Positions 1-12,050 of a DNA stretch of 64,000 nt are shown in pieces; positions within the stretch are counted from its first letter, which is position 1, and the number at the start of each line of letters is the position of its first letter. The stretch spans positions 432,001-496,000 of the forward strand of contig JAQFVV010006505.1 of assembly GCA_028023455.1 (NCBI GenBank). Direction: 5' to 3'. A program made the position numbers and the translations under genes. Source of the stretch: Epiperipatus broadwayi (Eukaryota; Onychophora; Udeonychophora; Euonychophora; Peripatidae). The notes beneath the pieces were generated by a model, which did not search any database, was not told where the DNA came from, and saw only the letters and a program-made list of their open reading frames with translations.

Positions 1-345
1 GTCTTAAGAAAAATTTAACTTTATTTAGATATTCCAAATACATTCAACTGTTAGTAATAGCACACAGGTTAGTATATGCACAACGTTTTGAGAGGTATTA
101 TTCTCCCCTCTTCTTTAGCTGTTTGTGGTCTGACCAATGACAGTAATAGCATGGGAATCGAACTTGGACTAGCATGGGAATCGAACTTGGACACTTAGAT
201 TTTTGAGTATTGAATTTTACTCTTCTTCGGGTGTTGCTGGCCTGACCAGTGACAGTACTAGCATGGGAATCGAACCTGGACCCTTGATTCTTTGACTATT
301 GAATTTTAAGGTAGCACTCTAACTGGAGTGAGCCATCCTGCCAAA
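1..345 (-). mobile_element. tRNA-like SINE with hammerhead-like tail (family A, copy 1)
   Basis: Read on the minus strand, 342 to 261 resembles a tRNA gene: a box A-like GGATGGCTCA..AGTTAGAGTG followed by a box B-like GGTTCGATTCC. After the tRNA-like head come GTCACTGGTCAGGCC, an eroded CTGAAGA-type box, AGAGG..CCTCT (a 5-bp stem), CAAAACGTTG, and an AATAAA-like tail near the window edge. The box B block is repeated: copies of GCATGGGAATCGAAC lie near 150, 172 and 261, so this copy is internally duplicated or built from two insertions. The tail layout resembles helix II and the GAAA box of a hammerhead, but GAAA reads CAAA here. The sequence may continue past the window start. That this is a retroposon is well supported; the ribozyme relation is an inference. 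Confidence 0.6.
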
Positions 346-479
346 ATTTCAATCCTACAAAAATTTTCTGTGCTGTAACTCATCATCAATAACTAATTCT
401 TGTAAACAAATATAATGGCAAAAAATGAAACACACTAAAAAGAATGAAAAAAAAAAGGATTTGAGTCAGAATTGTCCGT

Positions 480-705
480 CATTAAAACAGCAGCAAAATA
501 TCCATGTAGTAGTGTCACCTAGTGCAGACCATAGTAATGAATGGATGCTAGGGGGCTTCTGCATAAAATTGCTATCTAGTGCCTACTTATCCAATATCCT
601 CAGATTATGTTATAGTGTGTGGCTTTCATCAGTGAGAATCCATTTGTTACTGGGGCTTGGATTGGGTAACCCTACTCTATGGAGAATTTGCTACTATTTT
701 AACAT
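480..705. repeat. Foldback family B, copy 1 (decayed)
   Basis: Carries the diagnostic family B blocks: TAGTGTCACC, AATGGATGC, GCATAAAAT and CCAATATCC. A TCATCAG box at 626-632 is the reverse complement of CUGAUGA. The GAAA box is mutated (TAAC). The copy ends in an inverted relic of its start, TATGGAGAATTTGC. No protein is encoded; the ORF spanning it is an artefact of the repeat. Confidence 0.6.
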
Positions 706-720
706 ATTGCACAAACTTAG

Positions 721-1435
721 AAAATGTGATCAGATAATGTTTTAATTAATAGTCATGTAACTAAAAGAGGGAAATTTGATTACAAAAACACACAATTCTA
801 TTGAGATGCACTTAATGCAGAGATCGTAGATAGCACATTTGGTGCATGATGATTGATCACTATATTAAGAGACTAACTGAAGACAGTAATGTAAAAAATA
901 CAAATGTAGTGAGAAAGAACAAAATGATATGTTAATTGCCATGTGTTAATTGTGTAGATAAGAAGTGGTTAACCTAGAGGACATGTACCAAATGTTGTGC
1001 ATTGTAGGAGTACATTTGATGGATTGGACCTCTGCTTATAAAAATAAAAAGCAGGACTGAAACTTATAAAATAATATTATAATCAGAAACAATTTTATTA
1101 AACTCAGAAGAAAAAGAATCAAATTTAATGAGTCACAAAAAATAATTGTTCCATGTTTGTTCATAATGTTGCCTTTTATATGTAAAATTTAAAATAATCG
1201 ATTTAAAACAAAACTGAAACAGACAATGTTCTATAAATAAAAAAATTATTTAATATATCCCTCCAGATTTTATTGTAATAGGTTTAATCATTTTTGGATT
1301 CATGTATGTATTTTATTTATTATATTTATTGTAATGTAATGCAAATAATGTCCACAGAATGGAGTTGCTGTAGAATAGCTGGAGATTGCAGTTTGTGGAT
1401 AATAAGAAAATAGCCAAAATAGTATTTAATTTGGT
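721..1435. other. AT-rich stretch, nothing recognised
   Basis: Homopolymer-rich DNA with no coherent reading frame, tRNA-like box or matching inverted arm that I can see. Confidence 0.4.
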
Positions 1436-1439
1436 TATG

Positions 1440-1810
1440 AGTAAAGGACAGGCAACAAAATGAGTAAGGTGGGATGACTGTGTTAGGAAAATTGTTGAGT
1501 GTTATAGTGGCAAAGAATGGGATAGAAGAATAGATGCATTAATAAAAAATAGGTATCTGGAAAGATAGAAAACTATTATGGAGAGTAAAAAGAGTTTAAA
1601 TATATATAGAAATAAACTGAATATTGGATTTAAGTTAATTTATGATAATAGCAAGGAAAGTAGTTTACTATTTAAGGCTCAAACAGGATCATTAGCACAA
1701 GGGAATATACAGATAAATGGAGAAATGTAGGTGATTTACTCTGCAAGTTATGTAAGGGAGGTATGGAAAATATTAGGCATCTGTTAATTGAATGTAAAGG
1801 GTACTAGTAA
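1440..1810 (+). pseudogene. LINE ORF2 C-terminal remnant
   Basis: Conceptual translation, changing frame, gives fragments typical of the end of a non-LTR retrotransposon reverse transcriptase. One is a stretch near 1640-1690 containing KAQTGSL. Another is CKLCKGGMENIRHLLIEC near 1743-1797, which matches the C-x2-C-x8-H-x4-C zinc-knuckle-like motif at the end of many LINE ORF2 proteins. Stops and frameshifts interrupt it (for example TAG near 1567 and 1803), so it is inactive. Upstream sequence around 1460-1560 (DDCVRKIVE, WDRRID in one frame) fits the preceding linker. The clade cannot be named from this. The 64-codon ORF at 1953-2147 lies downstream and may be chance. Confidence 0.55.
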
Positions 1811-2159
1811 TGATGTTGTTGGAGAATAAATATAAACAAAGTGATTTATACAGAAAGTGGATTCTTGATTTTTATGCCAGGTTTGGAAAAGGATAAGAAG
1901 AATCTAGATATAAAAGCCATAGAGTGGACACAGATGATGTTGCAGAAATGGGATGGAGCAGGATAGAGAAGAAATGAGAAAAAAACTTAGGATGGTGAAT
2001 AGAAAAGAAAGATATGGTGGTCAACAGGTTTCTCTGGGCACAGCAGCTGAGAGAATCCTGATGTTGGTAAAGGAGCAGTCACATCATATCACAACAACAC
2101 CACAATATGATTTTGAAAACAGAAACATATTGATAAGATTCCAATAAGGAATGAAAGCT

Positions 2160-2740
2160 AGGTTGATATATCAAACATTTTTATTTATTTATAGTGAGTT
2201 GTCTGTTTCAATTTTCTTTTAAATTGATTATTTTAAATAATTTAATATATAAAAAGGCACTTTTATTTTGTGAGGTCCCCATTAAGATTTATTAGTACTA
2301 TTTCTATATATAAAAAAAAAAAACAATCATGAAATTTAATACCATACAATTTTTCTGGAAGCAATTATCTATGCATACTATTGCTAAAATCAATTAATTA
2401 TAACGTTTAAAGATTTTTGTACATTGATGCATAGAATTAAATTGGAAAAAAATATCGAAATTGAAAAAAATAATTGAAAATTTTTATTTAAAATATAATC
2501 GAACTTCTAAGTCTATCATTAAAACCAATTTGGTGCTGAAAATATTTATAACCAAAATCCCTCATATAAGACTTTATGACTTTCTGTTTTATTTATGATC
2601 AAAGGATGTATGAAGATGTACTCATAAATAACTGGAATTGTATAATAAAACGTTTTTTGAGGCATTTTTTCATATGAGAGAAATTTTAAAAATCACATGA
2701 AGTGAGATCTAGGAATATGGCTGATAAATAAGCCTGATCA
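2160..2740. other. AT-rich stretch, nothing recognised
   Basis: Runs of A and T with scattered short words; no coding or structured element supported. Confidence 0.35.
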
Positions 2741-2768
2741 TGCTAAAAAAAATTTTTTCTCTCATGAG

Positions 2769-2857
2769 TCATAGCATCAGACGGGAAGCGAAACCGCTAA
2801 CCCGGGACAACTGCTTATAAAGCAGCCACTGCTGACCTCTCGACTACCAATGTTTGA
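2769..2857 (-). mobile_element. tRNA-like SINE (family F, copy 1)
   Basis: On the minus strand it reads GGTAGTCGAGAGGTCAGCAG (box A-like) and then GGTTTCGCTTCCCG (box B-like), ending GATGCTATGACT. The same head plus TATGACAT tail occurs at four more places in the window, so this is a dispersed retroposon rather than a functional tRNA gene. The anticodon arm is not well formed. Confidence 0.6.
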
Positions 2858-2859
2858 CT

Positions 2860-4290
2860 ATCATGCTAAATTAATCAATAATTGTTTCACACTCAATGTC
2901 TTGTGCAACGCAAGTTGCATTGTCATGATGAAGCTTGCATTCCTCATTTTACCATAAAATGGGACATTTACATTTTACTGTATCACATAAATGTTTCACA
3001 ATTTGCAGATAAAATGTCTGATCATGATAAACTAATTTGAGAAAAAAAATGCCATTTACATTAAAAAACAGTATTGTTTTAACATTGAACTTTACTCACC
3101 ATTAAATTTGACACTTCTACTAAACCATTTGTAAACGTGTTTTTTACAAGATCAACTTACTTGTAATCTGTTTCAAGCATTATTACTGTTTTCCTTAAAG
3201 AAAACAGAATTTCATGTTGTTCCAACTTTTTAGCATTTCAAAAATTGATGACCATTCGATATACACTTTAAGAAAAATGTATTATGTGGTGCCATAATTT
3301 CACCCAATGATATCATTTGGAAGATTGACACAGAAGAGTCTCATCAAGAGGTATGTAGCAGCAGAAGCATATACTACAACATGCATGCATGCCAGAAAAA
3401 TATTCCAGTTATCCCTCGCCTTACATTTCTGAAAGGGTACTGCACTGGAGTTTTTTCCCTTTAAAGTAAAATGACTGTGAAAGATATTATGGTAACAACT
3501 ACTAGTAGTGCACGGGGGTGCAGGTGATATTTTAGGACCAGGCACCAGAACTAAAAGCTGCTGTGTTGCTTTTATCAAGATAATGTTTTTAGAAAAAATG
3601 ACCCAGATTACCCTAAGAAACAGTGTTTACTATACCTTTTCTTAAAATTGCTGTATGCATAAGTAATATTATAAAATTTTTTATTATATTTGAAGGTTTG
3701 TGTTTTTCCCATGCACATACAATTTGTAATTAAATTCTAAGACATTTACTAGGTGAGGGGCCACTTAGATAATTGGTCACTTTTTAGCCTGCTTCCCATA
3801 GCTGGGACACAGAATTATGTCAATCTCAAAGACATTTTGCAACAATAAAAGCAAGACAGGTAAACTTGTAAATAAACGTTTTATTACCAAATATAATTTT
3901 TTAAACTATAAAACTGCTTTTTAAAAGTATTCATATGAAATAGACATTTTTTATAATATATGAATGCTTTACTAAGAATTGCACACAAATTTTAATAGAA
4001 TGCATCGATTTCCTTGCATTTCTCTCAAAAATCCTCAGAGATCTAGTAAGTGAAGTCAAAGTTACATTGCCCCAGGCATAAATAGACATTGCAATATTGG
4101 TAGTAATATTAATAAGACTTTAACCTAACTGTATCATTAATTAAATCAACAGTATCCATTTATATTTAAAATCTAATAATAGTATCAGTGTTGTATAATA
4201 TGATGATTTAAAAAAATGTGCAATGTATTATGATTTCATTCCAACTTAGAAAATCCTATTAGTAGCTATCATACTCAGCCATGGTTGTCA
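2860..4290. other. AT-rich stretch without a recognised gene
   Basis: A 92-codon minus-strand ORF at 3300-3578 lies here, but it has no motif, no splice context and ordinary composition, so I do not call it. Nothing else was recognised. Confidence 0.35.
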
Positions 4291-4294
4291 TGAT

Positions 4295-4490
4295 TAGTGT
4301 AGTACAGCAGTGCCACCAAGTGTAATCCTTTGCAATCAATGGATGCAAGAAAGTTTGTGCACAAAAGCTTTTTGCATCTATTAATTATGAAGGCTTACAC
4401 TTGGTGACACTACTGTAAGGAGGGTTTGCTACTGTTATTAACAATCTGTGAAAGTATATGAAATGGTAGTCATGTGATGTTTTGATAATT
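4295..4490. repeat. Foldback family B, copy 2 (short form)
   Basis: The arms CAGCAGTGCCACCAAGTGTAA and the inverted TTACACTTGGTGACACTACTG enclose the family block AATGGATGCAAGAA..TTTGTGCA. It ends with TAGTCATGTGATGTTTTG, the family end motif. The hammerhead-containing centre is missing, so this is an internally deleted copy. Confidence 0.6.
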
Positions 4491-5032
4491 TTATGATACT
4501 TGTCCAGGTTGCTTTGTTTTTAGGAAGTGGAATAGAAAATTATACTCATCATCAAACTGCTGTGACCAATCATCCATAGGCTGACTGTTTATGGAAGCCT
4601 TTACTTAAATTTACAATGTTATGAATAATTATAAACAAATGAAAAGCCTTTAAATTCTCCATTGCAGAGTAAAAGTCTTTATTACAGTCATCCAAAGAAC
4701 AGAGAAAATAGAATTATCCACTAAGCTTGTCAATTTGCCTATTTAGCATCTGAAAAGTCTTTGAAGTTGATCTTGCCTGCATTCAAACTATAATGTTCTT
4801 TTCATTGAATCCAATCAAATTATATACTCTTCTTCTTTTTCTTTTTTAAAACATTATTTCTTCTTATCAACCAATATACATATTCACATCTTTAACACCC
4901 AACATTTTGACCACTTTTTTTTGTTGTTGTTATTTTCAAAGATCTATAAAATTAGACATTTACATCAAAAATTAATATATAAAAATGTCTATACTGTTAT
5001 CATAAAAAACAATAACATTTCTTCATCTATCA

Positions 5033-5040
<8 letters not shown>

Positions 5041-5101
<61 letters not shown>
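5041..5101. repeat. (TA)n microsatellite
   Basis: About 60 bp of uninterrupted TA repeat. It creates a false ORF of alternating I and Y residues. Confidence 0.95.
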
Positions 5102-5104
<3 letters not shown>

Positions 5105-8100
5105 GCCCTTATCTATAAGTCATAATAAGGTAGAATGGTCAATTGCTAAAAAAAAATTTTAAATTTTAAGATATGTTTGTATGATATATGAATAATAGTA
5201 GGATCGATTAGATCTTATAGTACAATTTAAGGCTGAAAATACCTGGTATATAAAAGTGTAATGGATTATTTTAAAAGAAAACAGTTAAATAAAGCTTAAT
5301 TATATTCTTGCTTATGGTTGTAAAAGCTGGCCACAAAAAATAACACAGCTATAAATAGTTAAAAATATATTAATAATTCGAGTATGATATTTTAAAACTA
5401 ATAAATTAAATAAATGCTATATGTAATGTTATAATTATAATTAATATTCAAATTTAATCTAATATATTTTAAAATAAACTTTAGGATGGTGAGAATTATA
5501 TTTAGTTCTACATTTTAAATTATTGTTCAAAATTTTATAAAATATATCAGTTTTGGTAATTTAGACTGAGACGTAAATTAAAAAATCATCTGATAAAGTT
5601 AGTAATCATGTGACTGTATATTATATACCTTCACACACACGCTTGTTAGAATATAATAATAAAGTTTGTGAATTATAAAGCTAAATATAATTGCTATCGA
5701 TCGTTAAAGTAAAAGTTGAAATATTAAATGTTATTTTAATAATTGTTTTAAAGTTTAAATGATTTTGATAAAATTATAATTGAGTTAAAAAATACTATTC
5801 TAAATAATATTTAAGACATGACGTCATAAATTCTTTATTTTAAAAAGGTTTAATCTATTATAAAACTAAAATGTGTAAATTTGTTCGCGCTAAAAAAGTC
5901 ATTAACCAATCAACGGAGGTATTTTAGCAGACAAAATATAAGAATTAGATGGAGCGGGAGAAAGTAATGTGTAAGTGAAGGAGGGAGTAACATATTTTTT
6001 TAGCTGTATAAGATCGTAAGCTAGAAAAGTGATATAATTTTAAAATTTTATATTTATTTTAAAAGTTTTTTTTTAAATATAATATTTTGAACTGCCTTTA
6101 CATGGAGGGCTAGTTTTAAAAGTTTTCTTACCAGGATATTTTATTCAAGTTTAGCCAAAACCTTACAGTAAAATGGAAATACTACAGAAAACAGTATATA
6201 GAAGTTATGATAAAGGAAAAATATTTGTAAAGTGCCTTGATACAGCTTTATTTATGCTCAACCAGAAACTTATTATTGTAACTCAGAGGAATATAATTTG
6301 GACGCTATATGGAAAACTTAAAAGAGAAGTTATTTGCCGTCAGGAAAAATTATGACGCACAAATTTATAAGGCTACTCTGAAGTTATTTTATTCTTCTCT
6401 ATGGAAAAATTAAGATACATATATCATAAAGAAAAAATTATGTAAAAGTTATAACAGAGAAAGAATGTTTGTCCTTTTTAAAGGAAACATTACAAAGTAT
6501 ATAGTTACCAGAACTTTAAAAGAAAGGAAAAATTACCGAATAATGATATGAAAGAGCTATTGTGTTTTATGAAAAAAGAACAGAAAAAACTTTCTCTAAG
6601 AGGAATTGGAAAATATTATAAAGTGGTCATTGGAGGAATGCTTGATTTGGAAAATATAAATCTAATATACATAATAAAATGGATCCATGGAAACAGAAAA
6701 GTTTTGTTGAATATTTAAATCAAAGTACTGAGAAGATGCATCGTAAAAGTCGCGCGGGGGAAAATATTAGCAGAAAATATTAGAAGAGAATATGTAGACG
6801 TTTTCTTTACGGGATTAATTGATATCATAATTAATAATTGTATTAAATATTATAAAAAACCAAGGATTGTCATCTATGAATATTTATTAAACAGAGCAAT
6901 AATTGTTTTGCCTTAAAATTGAACAAGCAGGGAGAAGAACATTAAGTGACTGAAGAAGAAATAATAAACATTTTTTTTTTTAGCTTTAATATGAACGGTT
7001 TTCAAGAAAGTTTGATAAAGAAGTACAGTAAATATAGTTTAAATATTTTTTACTAATTTATTTTAAAATATAAAATGTTATGTGAGATTAGGGAAAACAT
7101 ATAAACATAAATTTAGTAATATTAAAATTTAAATATAATAGCTTGATAAAATTATAGAAATAGTGTTTAAAATAAAGTGTATGGATGTGAATCTTATATC
7201 TACAAGGATCAAATGGATGGTGAAGCCTACGGAACGCGATCGAGGAGATAAAGGTCGTTTGGTAATTTTAATAGTTGTTTATAATGCATAATGTATTTTT
7301 TTTAGATCATCTATTGACCTAAGAATGGAGTGTGAAAGTTTAAATTATATGTACACACTTTATACAACATTTTTAACATATTATGAGATAGGAGTAATTC
7401 GGAATATGCATGCAATAATTTATTTAAAGTATATTAATAATATAATTTAACAGAACAATTGTGTGATTCTTTTGAACTTTCATGTGATAAAGTATTCAGA
7501 TATTCAAATAGTTTGTATATGATTAAATATACGGAGGAAAGTAGTAAAAAGATTTTCTTATAGAACAGTGGAATAGTTTTAAAATAAATGAATTTTATTA
7601 TTGTTAGTAATGCAGATATGTATTTGTCGATGTACAGTATAGAAAAAATCTTGAGAAATAAGATCGGATAGTGACTTGGAAGTACTAGTGGAAAGGAAAC
7701 CAAGATGATGTTTTTTTTTAAGAAATAGGAAAAATAAAGGATTTGGATCATATTTAGTTTTGTGTGATTTCAGTATAGTTAACTAAGCCCTATGACTGAA
7801 CACATATAGTTTGGACAGTGTTTTTGCATATCTTTAAACTTTTGATGTTAGAATAAAGCTGAAGAAATAGCTTTAACATCGTTCCTATGATAGAGGTTGG
7901 TAGACAGGTAAAGGTCACTCCTCTATAGTGTCTTTTAATTCACTGTGCCATGATTGTCAAGGTATATGACGAGTAATATTCTAGTTGTATTTTGATCCTA
8001 TGCATCTATCTTCGCTATCCTTATTTCGTGAATCTGCATCGGTCAGAAAGATATTTTCAAAGAAATAATGAATAAAATAGAACTGAAGATATGTTATCGT

Positions 8101-9735
8101 TTATGTAAGAATAGTTTATTTGCTGGAATGTATAGAATTATGTAACTTTAAAATTGAAAGTCCAAAATATCATAAAGAGAGAAAGAATCATATAATACAT
8201 TGTAAAATTAATTCAGAAATGAATATAAGATTTTGAAAAGAAATCTAAACCAAGTATTTTAAAAGTGATAATAAAATTTGAATGAATTTTTTTTTAAATA
8301 ATATTTAGAAAATAAGTATTGCATATTTATTAAGAAAATAGTCCAATAATGTACAATAAACATATACTTGTGCATGGTATATTAATAGTTATAATTATAT
8401 CATCCGAAGTAAGGCTTGAATGAGAATATTAGGATTAATAAACATCGGATAATGAACAATAAAAACCTAATACCGAATGTAGTACAATGTTTTGACTTTG
8501 TAAGATTCCATACAACCCATATAAAACTAAAATTTGTTATTTTGTAGAATTTTACTACGAATGTAAATTTTGTAAAAAATATAATTTTAATAATATTAGG
8601 GATGCAAAGTGTTTGTGATAATCATATAAGAAATGCATTTTGTAATAAGCTAACCATAATAATAAATCAAGTAATAATACTGTATTTTCTTAAGTGTTTA
8701 AAAAAATAAGATTTAACTAGGAAAAGTAAATAATATTTTGATTTCATTTTATAAACTAATAAACTAAGTTGAGATATGAAAGTAAGGGATATCCAATGTA
8801 TATAGTGTAAAAATATTGTTAATTTATTTATGTTGTTAATAAACTTTGTTTTAAATTTGTTTTAAAGTTTTTGTGTCCGAGTTGTTATTTCTCCACATGG
8901 ATGCATGAAATCACGATACATTTATAATTGAAACAGACATATAGGTTTTGCACAAAAGGTAAACATAAAAGTGTTATAATAATTTTGAGAATTTATTGGT
9001 ATGTTAAAATTAAAAGATCATAATTTTATATTATTTATTGGTCATAAGTCGGTTGCCACAATATTACATTAAATTATATGCTAATGTTGCCACACGTATT
9101 CTGTTGTCAGATTATTAAAATACTACCACGTACGTATTTATTTATTTCATTTAGGAAGAAAGAAGATTATATTATATTATTATTGTTATTATTATTTTTA
9201 TTATTATTAGTTGCTGTGTAGTAGATTATGACATAAAATTCCCTTTTCATATTTTACTACCGTAATTTTAAATTAGTTAGAATACAATTTCTGAACCTGA
9301 GATTTTATTTTATTTTACTTCATTTTATTTAATTGAGCTAGATTCTTGTTATAAAGAAGATTAAGATATGATTATTATTTTAATCGTAGTGCATAGAGCT
9401 TAGAAAGTCGTAAGAATACTATGAGTTAGTTATTTGGTATAGTAAAAAAAAAGAGGGGATAGTGTTCTTATGCCATTGAGGTAGTATCGTGTGGATAATG
9501 TCTCAATGTAGTCTATCTCGTTCCCCGTATTGTCACTCCATGTCTCATGAAAATAGTAAATATTTGTTAATTCATTTTAAAATTGAACCGTATTTGTATT
9601 TTAAAAATTAGAGCTAGTAATCATTTTAATTAATGCTGAATATTTCATTTATTTATTTGTTAACTGAGCTAGAACCCGTAATATTCGTAATAAACAATAT
9701 ATTTTGGGGGTGAGAACGCGGGGGGGGGAGGTTAG
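5102..9735. other. Long AT-rich region, no gene recognised
   Basis: More than 4.5 kb without a SINE or foldback copy. A CCAAT-like word near 5907, AATAAA near 8838 and repeated GTTGCCACA words near 9053 and 9087 hint that a decayed long terminal repeat may lie here. I could not find paired ends, a primer-binding site or a target-site duplication. Open frames at 6173-6355 and 7434-7751 show no motif. Confidence 0.3.
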
Positions 9736-9737
9736 AA

Positions 9738-9759
9738 TATATATATATATATATATATT
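9738..9759. repeat. Short (AT)n tract 5' of the Penelope-like remnant
   Basis: About eleven AT repeats just after a G-run (GGGGGGGGAGG). It lies close to where recognisable PLE coding sequence begins. Confidence 0.85.
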
Positions 9760-9825
9760 ACATTATATAATCTACATTTTTTTTTCTCACCAAAAACTTT
9801 TTCTTTTTACATACTTATTTCTTTA

Positions 9826-10070
9826 TTAATTAAGAAAAGTTCTTTATCAAAAAATAAAATTAAGGTAATTAAAGATTTGCTTTTGTTATTGGAAGATTCT
9901 ATGTATTTTACTTATAAAGGTAATTTTTATAAGATTAAGGAAGGTTGAATAATAGGTTATATTATTTCTCCTTTAGTATGTTCAGTTTATATTAGTTTTA
10001 TGGAAGAGGAAATTATTATTAAAAAGAATTGTTTATATGTAAAATTATTTGTCAGATATGTTGGAGGAAT
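9826..10070 (+). pseudogene. PLE reverse transcriptase fragment (motifs B to C)
   Basis: One frame reads YKGNFYKIKEG, a stop, then SPLVCSVYISFMEEE and FVRYVGG. This matches the PLE pattern of a short KxG loop, a motif B region, and the YVDD catalytic motif C, with DD replaced by GG in this frame. The stop falls within motif B, and a frameshift near the YVDD box separates this piece from the following open frame. The two catalytic aspartates are therefore not encoded. It is a fossil of the catalytic palm and fingers domain; motif A and upstream parts are missing. Confidence 0.7.
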
Positions 10071-10948
10071 TTGTAAATGAGTTTAATTGTTTTGATCCTT
10101 CTATAAAATTTGTGTTAGAAGGAGGGGGATTAGATATTGGTAAGTTAAAATTTTTAGATCTTTTGGTGATTAGAAATGTAGAAGCTAATTGTTTATTGTG
10201 CAGTCATTTAGTTAAAAGTAAAGAATTAAGATCTATAATTAAACCTGATAGCTATCAGTCTGTATCTCATAAAGTAGCTGCTTTAAGGAATTATTGTCAT
10301 AGAAATATTAAATTAAATAATTCTAGTGGGATTGCTTTGTTTCAGAAATATCAATTTTATAAAGATTACTTGAGTGTTGGATACTCTGATAAATTTGTTA
10401 AAAGTATTTTATTTAATAGTAATATTTGTAAGGATGTAAAGGTTAAAGAAAAATATGATTTTATTTCTTTGCCATTTAAATTGTCTTCTTATAAAATTGT
10501 GTGTAGAAATAGTATATTGTTTGGAAATAAGAAAATTGCTTGGAAAAGGGGTGTTACTTTGAATAATTTATTAAATAATACAAAAGAAGTTTTTGATAGA
10601 AAGACTATTCCTAGTGTAGTATATTTTATTCCTTGTTTATTTTGTAAGAAGGTTTACATAGGTCAGAGTAGTTTGAATTTAAATGAAAGAATAAAGGTTC
10701 ATAAAAGTAGAGTTAAAATAGATATCTTAGTTCTGCTTTGTATGTCCATGAAAAAGATACAGGCCACACTATTGATTTTGATGAAGCTAAGGTTGTCTTC
10801 TTTGAGAGAAATGAAATCAAAAGAATTAAAGATTTTTAAAGAGTCTTTATTATTGAAAATGTATTATTCTGAAGCAATTAACTTATTTAAGAGTTCTTTT
10901 AATATTAAGGGTGGATGGGAAGTGAATGGATTTGTGGGTAGTTTTTAA
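10049..10948 (+). pseudogene. PLE RT C-terminus plus GIY-YIG endonuclease, frameshifted
   Basis: The open frame of 299 codons starts inside the RT; its first residues come from a frame overlapping the YVDD region, so the start is artificial. Residues about 4-45 fit the RT segment after motif C: LEEFVNEFN, then KLKFLDLLVIR, the conserved FLDL stretch. Residues about 190-222 hold the GIY-YIG region VVYFIPCLFCKKVYIGQSSL, followed by LNERIKVH, which matches the motif with its C-x2-C insert typical of PLEs. Near 10720 the frame shifts: the other frame continues with VHEKDTGHTIDFDEAK, the expected endonuclease C-terminal part. GIY-YIG nicks target DNA to prime reverse transcription. This copy cannot make an intact enzyme. 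Confidence 0.8.
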
Positions 10949-10983
10949 TATTATATATTGTGTAGTTTTTGTAGTTCTTTACA

Positions 10984-11012
10984 CTTGAGAAGTCCGCTTG
11001 TAGCAGTGAAAC
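10984..11012 (+). ncRNA. Degenerate hammerhead-like core in PLE tail
   Basis: UUGAGAA (compare CUGANGA), a potential helix II, then GAAAC, CUUAG and GUU. Helix III can pair A-C-C with G-G-U around UUA, and upstream ACAC can pair with downstream GUGU as helix I. Two core positions deviate from the hammerhead consensus, so activity is doubtful. PLEs of several animals are known to carry hammerhead motifs in this position. Confidence 0.35.
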
Positions 11013-11039
11013 CTTAGGTTGTGTTTTTTTATATTATTT

Positions 11040-11790
11040 TTATGCTGGTCTGGTTTAATTTTGGATTTGGGGTAGTTTTGATTTTATATTGACTAGTTTA
11101 GCTTTATGCTTGTAATGTTTATTTCTTTATATATATAAAAAGTACCAATAATTTTTTTTCTTTTTGTACTAATTACATTAAAACAATACCCTTTTTACAC
11201 CATTTTTAATTTCTTTTATTTTAATCCATCTTTTATATAATTTATCCTATTTATATAATTTATCCTATTTATGACTTCTATTAAAATAAGACAGGGTTTT
11301 CCCCTCTTTATATATAAACTTTCTTTTATCATTCTTTTTTATATAATTTTACTTTTTCTATCATTCTTATCTTAAAATCTATATGTCTAAAATTTATATG
11401 TTCCTAGATTCAAACTTTAAGCCATGGCTATGACTAGATAATAACTGATAAGTTTTTTAAAGAAGTAGTATGGTAGGTTTTACGTTTGAGTTATTTTTGA
11501 TGATATGCCTGAATTTAAAGTGGAGATAATTAATTTGAGAAATAGATTCTCTCATGTAATATTATTTTTAGTTTATATAAATGCTGCTTTTAAATCTGAT
11601 TGTTTGCAAATATTGAAAGCTAAATAATTTGATGAAATTCTGTTTTTGTATTTCCCATATTCTTCCATTGTTGTTTGTTTGCGTACTTTCACGATTTCTG
11701 TTTTGTTTAATTTGAATTTATAGTATTTTTTTTTTTTTGTAATTTGTACTTTTGATGTATTTGTTGTATATTCATTGCCTCAGACATTTT
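11040..11790. other. AT-rich stretch, nothing recognised
   Basis: T-rich tracts with a direct repeat of ATAATTTATCCTATTTAT near 11240-11268; no other structure is supported. Confidence 0.35.
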
Positions 11791-11806
11791 ATTTGTCAAT
11801 TTTCAG

Positions 11807-11923
11807 CCACTTCTGGAAAGAAATTTATCACTTGCAAGCTTTGGTCCAGTTGTTGATGGTACTGCAGCATCGCCTGGTGGTGATCGAGCACATCCTCTAC
11901 AACTACTGAAAATGATTCATTAA
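11807..11923 (+). other. Candidate isolated 3' exon (function unknown)
   Basis: A textbook-like acceptor (TTTTATTTGTCAATTTTCAG, 11787-11806) precedes a segment clearly richer in G+C than its surroundings. Two frames stay open. One (from 11807, stop at 11921) gives 38 codons beginning PLLERNLSLASFG. The other (from 11808, stop at 11907) gives 33 codons beginning HFWKEIYHLQALVQ, a leucine-rich helix-like string. A possible donor, GTATGA, follows near 11929. It could be the last coding exon of a host gene lying left of here, or a processed fragment. I do not recognise the protein, and the frame is undecided. Confidence 0.3.
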
Positions 11924-11974
11924 TTAAGTATGAACTAAATCAATATTAACAAAATTTTACTCCACAAACTTTAT

Positions 11975-12050
11975 ATGTTCATTGGCTCAGTTGTTAACAA
12001 TTTTTCCTGGGAAGATTAAGGTCATGGGTTCAAGTTTTAAATGGGAACAG
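11975..12050 (+). mobile_element. Possible decayed tRNA-like SINE head
   Basis: TTGGCTCAGTTGTTAA resembles box A. About 40 bases later GGGTTCAAGTTTTAA resembles box B. There is no sister copy in the window, so the call is tentative. Confidence 0.3.

Larger units (their letters stand above)
9826..11035 (+). mobile_element. 5'-truncated Penelope-like element
   Basis: Contains, in order, decayed reverse transcriptase motifs, a GIY-YIG endonuclease region and a 3' tail. The 3' tail (10949-11035) holds TTGAGAA at 10985, a hairpin-forming segment and GAAAC at 11008. A closely similar tail recurs in inverted form at 57.1-57.7 kb. The coding part carries at least one in-frame stop and two frameshifts, so the copy is inactive. 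The true 5' end is not present. Confidence 0.8.

Noticed and set aside
3300-3578. 92-codon minus frame
   Set aside because: No motif, no splice context, ordinary base composition.
4921-5118. 65-codon frame with an alternating I-Y tail
   Set aside because: It is a translation of the (TA)n microsatellite.
7434-7751. 105-codon hydrophobic minus frame
   Set aside because: The hydrophobicity follows from A-rich plus-strand sequence; no supporting signal.
5102-9735. Possible decayed LTR element (CCAAT, AATAAA, GTTGCCACA words, a purine tract near 9450)
   Set aside because: No matching ends, target duplication or coding remnant could be paired.
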